This document shows positions 1-5,764 of a stretch of 9,693 nucleotides of DNA, piece by piece. The DNA is from an uncultured Solirubrobacterales bacterium. GTDB taxonomy: Bacteria > Actinomycetota > Thermoleophilia > Solirubrobacterales > Solirubrobacteraceae. The position numbers were made by a program, and so were the translations under genes. The stretch is from assembly GCA_903953065.1 (NCBI GenBank), contig CAJBIG010000055.1, positions 1-9,693 on the forward strand, read 5' to 3'. Below the pieces are notes generated by a model, which made no database searches, had not been told where the DNA came from, and worked only from the letters and a program-made list of their open reading frames with translations. Positions within the stretch are counted from its first letter, which is position 1; every line of letters starts with the position of its first letter.

Positions 1-56
1 CGCTAATGGACCAAGATGGACTTTTCGCCAAGCTCGCGAAGCGGCAGTTGTCTTGA
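1..56 (+). CDS. 3' end of a probable ABC transporter ATP-binding protein (partial)
   Basis: Only the last residues are in the window. Reading codons from base 3 gives LMDQDGLFAKLAKRQLS followed by TGA at 54-56. A tail of the form 'L-M-x-x-[DG]-G-L-[FY]-[AR]-x-L' right before the stop is the usual C-terminal end of ABC exporter nucleotide-binding domains, after the H-loop in fused permease/ATPase proteins. That resemblance is the whole basis of the call. The gene would run rightward and converge on the hydrolase at 67-906, with 10 bases between the stop codons. Nothing can be said about its substrate or length. It could instead be a chance open frame, since the fragment is very short. Confidence 0.5.
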   Translation, partial: LMDQDGLFAKLAKRQLS

Positions 57-66
57 GCGCGTGATC

Positions 67-906
67 TCAGCCGCTGAAGGCGCTGATCTCGCGCGCGACG
101 GCGACCGGGTCGTCGTAAGCGGCAAGGTAGCCGGTCCGCGGGAGCATTCGAAGTTGTGCGTCGGGCAGCAGGTCAAGCGCCTCCTCGGCCGCTACCGGCG
201 GGTGGCGCGGGTCCTCTTCAGGCCACAGCAGCAGCACGGGGAAGTTCATCTCGGAGTAGGCCTCGATCAGCTCGCGCTGAACGCAGTTTGGGCGGCTGCG
301 GGCGAAGACCGCCCACGAGCGCGCGAGGTTGCTGTTGCCACCAGCATCGGCGAATGAGCGTTGCGCAAGCTCGGTCGCTTCCGCATTGCCGCGCGCGCTC
401 AGCCGCTGCGCGCGGCCGGGCCGCAGCGCGAACGGCGCGCCGCGCATCAGCACGCGGTCAACTCCCGGAAGAGAGCCGAGCCGAGCCAGCGCCAGCCACG
501 CCGCCCACTCGCGGTCGCCGCTGGCGCCGCGGTGAAGCCGGTTGGCGAGCACGATCAGCTTCGAAGGCCGTAGCTCGCCGGCCGCGACTGCACGCAGCGT
601 CAGCTCAACGCCGAGTCCGTGGCCGCCGACTATCGGCCGCGAGCCGCCGACGTCATGGCTGAAACCGGCGACCACTTCGGCAAGCCAATCGAGCGAATAC
701 GGGTGGTGCGGGCGATCCTCGGAATCGCCGTGCAGCGGAAGGTCGGGCAGGACGACGCGGAAGCGGTGCTCAAGCTCCTCGACCAGCGGCACAAATTCGC
801 GGTAGCTGAGCAGCTCCGAATGCCAGAGGATCAGCGCCGGTCCAGTTCCCTGCTCTCGGTAGGCAACGCGGGCGCCATCACCGTGGTGGTAGAGCCGCAG
901 TCGCAT
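67..906 (-). CDS. Alpha/beta-hydrolase-fold protein lacking the catalytic Ser and His (probable pseudoenzyme)
   Basis: The 279-residue protein has the layout of a single-domain alpha/beta hydrolase: an N-terminal strand pair and 'GTGPALILWHS' loop (about 20-30), 'VVLPDLPLHGDS' (51-62), the nucleophile elbow, a helical cap (about 125-215), and 'VLLLWPEEDP' (224-233) carrying the acidic residue (D232). Two of three catalytic positions are changed. The elbow reads G-G-H-G-L-G (94-99), putting Gly97 where the nucleophile Ser of G-H-S-x-G belongs. 'RTGYLAAYDDP' near the C-terminus puts Tyr260 where the His of the usual G-H motif belongs. The frame is intact and the length normal, so this is a maintained protein rather than a decayed gene. 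I infer a non-hydrolytic role such as ligand binding, sensing or scaffolding. It lies 9 bases downstream of the PPK2 gene on the same strand and is probably co-transcribed. No clear Shine-Dalgarno precedes its ATG. Confidence 0.85.
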   Translation of the reverse strand: MRLRLYHHGDGARVAYREQGTGPALILWHSELLSYREFVPLVEELEHRFRVVLPDLPLHGDSEDRPHHPYSLDWLAEVVAGFSHDVGGSRPIVGGHGLGVELTLRAVAAGELRPSKLIVLANRLHRGASGDREWAAWLALARLGSLPGVDRVLMRGAPFALRPGRAQRLSARGNAEATELAQRSFADAGGNSNLARSWAVFARSRPNCVQRELIEAYSEMNFPVLLLWPEEDPRHPPVAAEEALDLLPDAQLRMLPRTGYLAAYDDPVAVAREISAFSG

Positions 907-915
907 CAGCGACGG

Positions 916-1689
916 CTAGAGGCCGATCTCAGAGGCTGGCGGCAGAGCGAAGTTGTGCGTCGCACAGCCGCGCTCGATCTCCTCGATGACAGCGTCGATC
1001 ACTGCAATCCGCGCAAAGCGCTTCTGCTCGGCGGCGATCACGTGCCAGGGCGCCCAGTCGGTGCTGGTTCGCTCGAGCATCTCGTCAACGGCCGCCGAGT
1101 AGTCGTCCCAGCGGTCGCGGTTGCGCCAATCCTCATCGGTCAGCTTCCAGGCCTTCAGTGGGTCGGCTTCGCGCTGCTTAAAGCGCTTGAGCTGCATCGC
1201 GGGTGAGATTTCAAGCCACAGCTTGACGATGATCAGCCCCTCGAGGCTGAGTGAGCGCTCGTAGTCAACGATCTCAGAGTACGCCCGCTGCCACTGCTCC
1301 GTCGTCGCGAACCCCTCAACCCGCTCGACCAGCACGCGGCCGTACCAAGTGCGGTCGAAGACGGCCATTCCACCAAGGCCGGGGAGCCACTCGCTGAAGC
1401 GCTGGAGGTAGAAGTGGCGCTTCTCGTCCGGCGTTGGCGCGGCGAACTGAACGACGCGCACGTGGCGTGCGTCGAGCGGCGCGATGAGGCGGCGAATCGC
1501 CCCTCCCTTGCCGGCGGCATCCCAGCCTTCAATGCAGATCAAGAGACCCGGCCCGATCTTTCCGTCGCCAAGCTTTCCACCGAGTGCCAGCCGCAGCTGA
1601 TCGATCCGTCGGCTGCGGTCGGTCAGCAGCTGCTCGTAATCCTTGCGTGAGAGCTTCTGTGTCAGGTCCAACTCTGAACGGATAGTCAT
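916..1689 (-). CDS. Polyphosphate kinase 2 family (PPK2) phosphotransferase
   Basis: PPK2 enzymes are cytoplasmic P-loop kinases that transfer phosphate between inorganic polyphosphate and nucleotides. The 257-residue protein shows Walker A E-G-W-D-A-A-G-K-G-G (54-63), Walker B 'VFDRTWYGRVLVERV' (110-124, Asp112-Arg113) and the lid segment 'RFKQREADPLKAWKLTDEDW' (169-188), which carries the basic residues that bind polyphosphate. It is a single-domain form. The wording around Walker B and the lid resembles the C-terminal half of two-domain polyphosphate:AMP phosphotransferases (class II), so AMP to ADP phosphorylation is a reasonable but unproven guess. I chose the ATG at 1687-1689 because it gives the family's usual 'L-x-x-K-L-x-x-x-x-Y' opening. 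An ATG at 1773 would add 28 unfamiliar residues and overlap the divergent MarR start. The start lacks an obvious Shine-Dalgarno. The dead hydrolase follows directly downstream. Confidence 0.92.
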   Translation of the reverse strand: MTIRSELDLTQKLSRKDYEQLLTDRSRRIDQLRLALGGKLGDGKIGPGLLICIEGWDAAGKGGAIRRLIAPLDARHVRVVQFAAPTPDEKRHFYLQRFSEWLPGLGGMAVFDRTWYGRVLVERVEGFATTEQWQRAYSEIVDYERSLSLEGLIIVKLWLEISPAMQLKRFKQREADPLKAWKLTDEDWRNRDRWDDYSAAVDEMLERTSTDWAPWHVIAAEQKRFARIAVIDAVIEEIERGCATHNFALPPASEIGL

Positions 1690-1771
1690 CGCAGCGCTAA
1701 ATCTGCCACAGCTGGCCGATCGGCGCAGAGAGACCCGCTCCGTCCGCCTGAGGCAGAAAGATCCTGCGTGC
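1690..1771. promoter_or_regulatory. Divergent intergenic region between PPK2 and the MarR gene
   Basis: These 82 bases must carry the promoters of both the leftward PPK2-hydrolase pair and the rightward MarR gene, unless transcription starts inside a coding region. I see no convincing -35/-10 pair. I also see no AT-rich palindrome of the kind MarR proteins usually bind; the best symmetry is TCTGC (1702-1706) with GCAGA (1725-1729), arms of only five bases, and a short CCGATCGG. MarR-family repressors often control their own divergent promoter, so shared control is plausible from position alone. That is inference. Confidence 0.3.
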
Positions 1772-2203
1772 ATGACTCTCGTTCCCGACGACCCTCTGGC
1801 GCACCGCGCGCTCGAGTCGTTGCTTCACGCCGAAGCGAGCGTCCGGCGGCGATTGGCAGGCGATCTTGAGCGCGAGGGGCTGTCGGCAAGTGGCTTCTTC
1901 GTGCTTGTCGTGCTCGTCAGCGCCGGCGGCGAGCTGGAGCTGCGCGCGCTCCGCCACCGCCTCCAAACCTCGAAGGCCAACGCAACCGAGCTGATCGACA
2001 CGCTCGTCATTCGCGGCCTCGTGACGCGCAGCCGGATGGCGGTTGATCGCCGCACCGTGTTGGTCGCGCTGACGCCCTCCGGCCGCGCAACGGTTGACCG
2101 CTGCTTCCCGGAACACAGCGAGCGGGTGCAACGCGCCTTCGCCGTTTTGAACGAGGAAGAGAAGCGTTCGCTGGCAGTGATCTGCCGCAAGCTTGCGGCG
2201 TGA
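1772..2203 (+). CDS. MarR-family winged-helix transcriptional regulator
   Basis: The 143-residue protein has the MarR layout: an N-terminal dimerisation helix (about 8-35), a winged helix-turn-helix (about 40-103) with 'LELRALRHRLQTSKANATEL' as the HTH core and 'RGLVTRSRMAVDRRTVLVAL' as recognition-helix end and wing, and a C-terminal dimerisation helix (about 115-142). The D-R-R at 92-94 in the wing matches the family's conserved DxR. Such proteins are dimeric, usually repressors released by small aromatic or lipophilic ligands or by oxidation. One cysteine lies at 111 and one at 138; nothing points specifically to redox sensing. I chose the ATG at 1772 because it gives a normal MarR N-terminus; the frame stays open upstream but would add 43 atypical residues and run into the PPK2 gene. 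It is divergent from PPK2 and 52 bases upstream of ileS, so it may be co-transcribed with ileS. The ligand is unknown. Confidence 0.88.
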   Translation: MTLVPDDPLAHRALESLLHAEASVRRRLAGDLEREGLSASGFFVLVVLVSAGGELELRALRHRLQTSKANATELIDTLVIRGLVTRSRMAVDRRTVLVALTPSGRATVDRCFPEHSERVQRAFAVLNEEEKRSLAVICRKLAA

Positions 2204-2245
2204 AGCGCGCCGCGCGCCGCCGATCTGCCGCGGCCTTGCGAGAAT

Positions 2246-2249
2246 GGAG
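2246..2249 (+). promoter_or_regulatory. Shine-Dalgarno that fixes the ileS start
   Basis: GGAG at 2246-2249 lies six bases before the ATG at 2256, an ideal spacing. It supports that start over the in-frame ATG at 2244 (four residues longer), which has no comparable site upstream. Confidence 0.7.
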
Positions 2250-2255
2250 CGCTCG

Positions 2256-5200
2256 ATGTCCTCGCTGCCACGCCCCGTAGATCCAAACGCCTCATTTCCC
2301 GAGCTCGAAGAGCAGGTTCTCGAGCGCTGGCGTGAGCGCGACGTTTTCGCTGAATCTCTGCGCCGCCGCGAGGGCGCCGAGCCGTGGGTCTTCTACGAGG
2401 GGCCGCCGACGGCGAACGGTAAGCCCGGCTCGCACCACGTACTGGCGCGCGTTTTCAAGGACATCTACCCGCGCTACAAAACGATGCAGGGCCATTACGT
2501 AGAGCGCAAAGGCGGCTGGGACTGCCACGGACTTCCGGTTGAGATAACGGTCGAGCAGGAGCTGGGAATCTCGTCGAAAGCCGAGATCGAAGAGTTCGGC
2601 ATTGCCGAGTTCAACCAGAAGTGCCGCGACTCGGTGTTCACATTTCTGGACGAGTGGGATCGTCTGACCGAGAGGATCGGTTTTTGGATCGATCTCGATG
2701 ACGCTTACCGCACGCTCGATTCCGGTTACGTCGAGTCGGTCTGGTGGGCGCTGAAGCAGATCTGGGACAAGGAGATGCTCTACGAGGGCCACAAGGTCGT
2801 CCCTTACTGCCCGCGCTGCGGCACTTCGCTCTCCTCGCACGAGGTCGCGCAGGGGTACAAGGATGTGGTCGACGCCAGCGTCTTCGTCCGCTTCCCGCTG
2901 ATCGAAGCGAAAGCTCCGCTGAAGGCCGGCGACGAGCTGATCGTCTGGACCACGACGCCGTGGACTTTGGTCTCCAACGCCGCCGTCGCCGTTGATCCAA
3001 AGCTCACTTACGTGCGCGCCAAGCTGCCGGGTGACGACGCCGTGATGATCGTTGCCGAAGCTCTGGTAGGTCGTGTGCTCGGCGAGGAGGCCGAGGTCTT
3101 GGACAAATTCCCGGGCTCTGATCTGGAGGGCGCCGGCTACGAGGCACCGTTCGATTTCATCGCCGCCGCCGACTGGGGCGAGCGCGGTCACACCGTCCTG
3201 GCCGCTGATTTCGTGACCGACCAAGACGGCTCCGGCCTAGTCCACACCGCCGTTGCCTTCGGCGAGGACGATTACCGACTCGGACAGCAGGCCGGGCTCG
3301 CAATCGTCAACCCGGTCCGCCTTGACGGCACCTACGACGAGCGGATCGGGCCCTACGAAGGGCGCTTCGTCAAGGACTGCGACGCCGACCTCGTCGCTGA
3401 TCTCAAAGCCCGCGGCAAGCTGCTGCGCAGCGAGAGGTACGAGCACTCCTATCCGCACTGCTGGCGCTGCTCAACGCCGCTGCTCTACTACGCCAAGCCA
3501 TCGTGGTACATCGCGACCTCGCAGATCCGCGACCAGATGCTGGCCGCCAACGAGACGATCGACTGGCACCCGCCGCACATCAAGGAGGGGCGCTTCGGCG
3601 ACTGGCTGCGCGGCAACATCGATTGGGCGATCTCGCGCGAGCGCTACTGGGGTACGCCGCTGCCGATCTGGCGCTGCGCCAACGGCCACGCCGAATGCGT
3701 CGGCTCGTTCGAGCAGCTCGAAGAGCTCTCGGGCGTGTTGATCGACGATCCGCACCGTCCCTACGTCGACGACGTCAACTTCCCTTGCCCGCAGTGCAGC
3801 GAACCGATGCAGCGTGTCCCCGAGGTGGTTGACGTTTGGTTCGATTCCGGCGCGATGCCGTTCGCTCAGTACCACGCGCCGTTCGAGAACGAAGAGAAGT
3901 TTGAGCAGCGCTTCCCGGCCGACTTCATCTGCGAGGCGATAGATCAAACGCGCGGCTGGTTCTACTCGCTGCTGGCGGTCTCAACGCTGCTCTTTGGCAA
4001 GTCCTCCTACGAGGCGGTCGTCTGCCTCGGTCACATCCGCGACGAGGACGACCGCAAGATGAGCAAGTCGATCGGCAACGTCGTCGAGCCGTGGGAGATC
4101 CTCGACCGCTTCGGAGCCGACGCGATGCGCTGGTACTTCTTCACCGCCAAGCAGCCGTGGGATGGTTACCGCTTCTCGGTCGATGCCGTCGGAGATGGCG
4201 TGCGCCTCTTTCTCAAGCAGCTTTGGAACAGCTACTCGTTCCTCGTGCTTTACGAGAATGCGGCCGGCGAGAATCAGATAGAAGGCGAAGAGACGGAACT
4301 TGATCTTTGGCTGCGCTCGCGCCTAGCGGCGACGGTTGAGGAGGTAACCGAAGCGCTCGACGGCTTCGATGCCACCAGCGGCGGCCGCGCGATCGCCGCC
4401 TTTGTTGACGATCTTTCGAACTGGTACGTGCGGCGCTCGCGCAGGCGCTTCTGGGAGGGCGACGCGGTCGCGATCGCGACGCTGCGCGAGGCTTTGATCA
4501 CGGTTTCGAAGCTGCTTGCTCCTTTTACCCCCTTCATCGCCGACGAGATCTACGACAACCTCGACGGCAGCGAGCCTTCGGTTCATCTTTGCGACTGGCC
4601 CAAGCCCGGCGCGGCGCGCGACCTTGGTCTTGAGACGGCGATGGCGACGGCCCGCGAGACGGTGCGCCTCGGCCTTGCCGCGCGCGGACAGGCGAAGATC
4701 AAGTTGCGTCAGCCGCTGCGCGAAGCGGTCGTCGTTGCCGCCGGCCCGGAGCGCGAAGCGATCGCTCAGCTGGCCGGCATTGTTGAGGACGAACTGAACG
4801 TTGAGGCGCTGCGCTTCGTCGACAACGCCGACGAGCTCGGCTCCTACGAGGTAAAGGCCAACTACCGAACGCTCGGGCCGCGCTTTGGCAACAAGATGCC
4901 GCTGGTCGCCGCCGCGGTCGCCGCGCTCGACCCTGCGCACGTGGCGGCAACCTTGCGCGAGGGCGGAAGCTTAGGCGTTGTGATCGACGGCGACGAGCAC
5001 CCGCTCGGCGAAGACGATCTGCTGCTGGCAATGGCACCGCTCGGCGGCTACCAGCTGGAGCGCGAAGGCTCGCACGCCGTAGCGCTCGACCTCCAGCTCG
5101 ACGACGAGCTAACCAAGCGCGGCCTTGTGCGCGAAGTAATCCACGCCGTCCAGAGCGCTCGCAAGGAGGCCGGACTGGCCGTTGAGGACCGCATCGCGCT

Positions 5201-5366
5201 CGAGCTAAGTGGCGACGATGCGATGTTGGTCGCCGCGCGTGAGTATCAGCAGCTAATCGCCGACGAGGCGCTTGCGACGACGATCGAAGTCACCGACGCG
5301 CTCGAAGGCGCGTCAGCGACCACGCTCGACGGTCACGAACTACTGATCAAGCTCGAAAAAGCCTGA
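2256..5366 (+). CDS. ileS: Isoleucyl-tRNA synthetase, type 2 (IleRS2), with a G-x-H-H signature
   Basis: This enzyme charges tRNA-Ile with isoleucine in the cytoplasm, with editing of mischarged valine. The 1036-residue length, the 'GPPTANGKPG' opening and the long C-terminal domain after the anticodon-binding region mark the type 2 (eukaryote-like) form. In order: signature region 49-64; zinc site 1 at Cys185/Cys188 and Cys402/Cys405; editing (CP1) domain with 'WTTTPWTL' (231-238) and 'HTAVAFGEDD' (330-339, keeping the Asp); catalytic 'ERYWGTPLPIW' (about 463-473); zinc site 2 with Cys474 and Cys511/Cys514; perfect KMSKS (601-605); anticodon-binding helices with 'LSNWYVRRSRRRFW' near 720; C-terminal domain to the end. 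The class I HIGH signature is changed: residues 58-61 read G-S-H-H where H-x-G-H is expected, a swap of first and third positions. All other catalytic features are intact, so this is a functional synthetase. A MarR gene lies 52 bases upstream, leaving no room for a T-box leader. Confidence 0.97.
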   Translation: MSSLPRPVDPNASFPELEEQVLERWRERDVFAESLRRREGAEPWVFYEGPPTANGKPGSHHVLARVFKDIYPRYKTMQGHYVERKGGWDCHGLPVEITVEQELGISSKAEIEEFGIAEFNQKCRDSVFTFLDEWDRLTERIGFWIDLDDAYRTLDSGYVESVWWALKQIWDKEMLYEGHKVVPYCPRCGTSLSSHEVAQGYKDVVDASVFVRFPLIEAKAPLKAGDELIVWTTTPWTLVSNAAVAVDPKLTYVRAKLPGDDAVMIVAEALVGRVLGEEAEVLDKFPGSDLEGAGYEAPFDFIAAADWGERGHTVLAADFVTDQDGSGLVHTAVAFGEDDYRLGQQAGLAIVNPVRLDGTYDERIGPYEGRFVKDCDADLVADLKARGKLLRSERYEHSYPHCWRCSTPLLYYAKPSWYIATSQIRDQMLAANETIDWHPPHIKEGRFGDWLRGNIDWAISRERYWGTPLPIWRCANGHAECVGSFEQLEELSGVLIDDPHRPYVDDVNFPCPQCSEPMQRVPEVVDVWFDSGAMPFAQYHAPFENEEKFEQRFPADFICEAIDQTRGWFYSLLAVSTLLFGKSSYEAVVCLGHIRDEDDRKMSKSIGNVVEPWEILDRFGADAMRWYFFTAKQPWDGYRFSVDAVGDGVRLFLKQLWNSYSFLVLYENAAGENQIEGEETELDLWLRSRLAATVEEVTEALDGFDATSGGRAIAAFVDDLSNWYVRRSRRRFWEGDAVAIATLREALITVSKLLAPFTPFIADEIYDNLDGSEPSVHLCDWPKPGAARDLGLETAMATARETVRLGLAARGQAKIKLRQPLREAVVVAAGPEREAIAQLAGIVEDELNVEALRFVDNADELGSYEVKANYRTLGPRFGNKMPLVAAAVAALDPAHVAATLREGGSLGVVIDGDEHPLGEDDLLLAMAPLGGYQLEREGSHAVALDLQLDDELTKRGLVREVIHAVQSARKEAGLAVEDRIALELSGDDAMLVAAREYQQLIADEALATTIEVTDALEGASATTLDGHELLIKLEKA

Positions 5367-5377
5367 ACTTAGGCGCT
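5356..5377 (-). terminator. Probable intrinsic terminator of trxA
   Basis: Read on the minus strand, GCCT (5374-5371), a six-base loop and AGGC (5364-5361) form a small hairpin followed at once by TTTTT (5360-5356). A bulged extension with AAG can lengthen the stem. The T-tract comes from the AAAAA in the last ileS codons, so the hairpin straddles both stop codons. On the plus strand no T-run follows, so it should act only on trxA transcripts. The four-pair core is short, hence moderate confidence. Confidence 0.4.
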
Positions 5378-5698
5378 TAGTGCGTTGTTGAGCTCTTGCT
5401 CAATCCGCGGCTTTGGCTGCGCGCCGACGATCTGAGCGGCGGCGGCGCCGTTCTTGAACAGAATCATCGTCGGGATCGACATTACGCCGAAGTTGGCTGC
5501 CGTCTGCTGGTTGTCGTCGATGTTGAGCTTGACGACGCGGACATCATCACGCTCCGAATCGATCTGCTCGAGAACCGGTCCAACCATCTTGCAGGGGCCG
5601 CACCAGGGGGCCCAAAAATCAACCAGAACGGGGGTCTCTGACGAGGCCTCGACTACGTCGGCCTGGAAGCTGCTGTCGCTGATCTCGGGAAGGGCCAT
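5369..5698 (-). CDS. trxA: Thioredoxin
   Basis: Small cytoplasmic dithiol-disulfide oxidoreductase, reduced by thioredoxin reductase. It donates electrons to ribonucleotide reductase, peroxiredoxins and other partners. The 109-residue single domain is the standard thioredoxin length. It shows 'VLVDFWAPWCGPCK' with the canonical active site W-C-G-P-C at 32-36, the buried Asp27 before it, the cis-proline motif 'SIPT' (Pro76), and the usual 'ILFKNG' strand and terminal helix. There is no signal peptide. A strong AAGGAG ribosome site lies seven bases before the ATG, and an inverted-repeat cluster lies further upstream, so it probably has its own promoter although it follows pyk by 66 bases. Its stop is 2 bases from the convergent ileS stop. 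The gene symbol is by family; paralogues elsewhere in the genome cannot be excluded. Confidence 0.96.
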   Translation of the reverse strand: MALPEISDSSFQADVVEASSETPVLVDFWAPWCGPCKMVGPVLEQIDSERDDVRVVKLNIDDNQQTAANFGVMSIPTMILFKNGAAAAQIVGAQPKPRIEQELNNALSA

Positions 5699-5705
5699 TG
5701 CGCTA

Positions 5706-5711
5706 CTCCTT
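5706..5711 (-). promoter_or_regulatory. trxA: Strong Shine-Dalgarno of trxA
   Basis: On the minus strand AAGGAG lies seven bases before the ATG at 5698. It is the best ribosome binding site in the window and suggests high translation of thioredoxin. Confidence 0.75.
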
Positions 5712-5727
5712 ACGTTTCAAATCGGTG

Positions 5728-5758
5728 GATACAGGTATCACTATACAAAGTGTAGTGA
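5728..5758 (-). promoter_or_regulatory. Operator-like inverted repeats over a possible trxA promoter
   Basis: On the plus strand TCACTATAC (5738-5746), AAA, GTGTAGTGA (5750-5758) form a palindrome with nine-base arms and a single T/G mismatch. Directly next to it, sharing two bases, is a perfect one: GATAC-AG-GTATC (5728-5739). On the minus strand the first contains TATAGT, close to a -10 TATAAT box, about 40 bases before the trxA ATG; no clear -35 partner is visible at 16-18 bases. The segment is AT-richer than anything nearby. Overlap of symmetric sites with a -10 box is the usual layout for a repressor operator. I cannot name the regulator. The hairpin lies just after the pyk stop but has no T-tract, so a pyk terminator is less likely. 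Confidence 0.5.
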
Positions 5759-5764
5759 CCCGTC

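Noticed and set aside
40..75. Hairpin with AGCGGC/GCCGCT and TGAG/CTCA arms at the left convergent junction
   Set aside because: The inner arms are partly trivial because two convergent TGA stops are complementary; the outer arms need an eight-base bulge and no T-tract follows, so I do not call a terminator.
619..1206. Open frame of 195 codons on the plus strand across the hydrolase and PPK2 genes
   Set aside because: It crosses two well-supported minus-strand genes and their junction and has no recognisable domain.
1702..1729. TCTGC...GCAGA inverted repeat in the divergent gap, considered as a MarR operator
   Set aside because: Five-base arms with an 18-base spacer are expected by chance in GC-rich DNA and do not resemble usual MarR sites.
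2292..3224. Open frame of 310 codons on the minus strand, antisense to ileS
   Set aside because: It mirrors the ileS coding frame, shows no protein family features and has no ribosome site; a compositional shadow.
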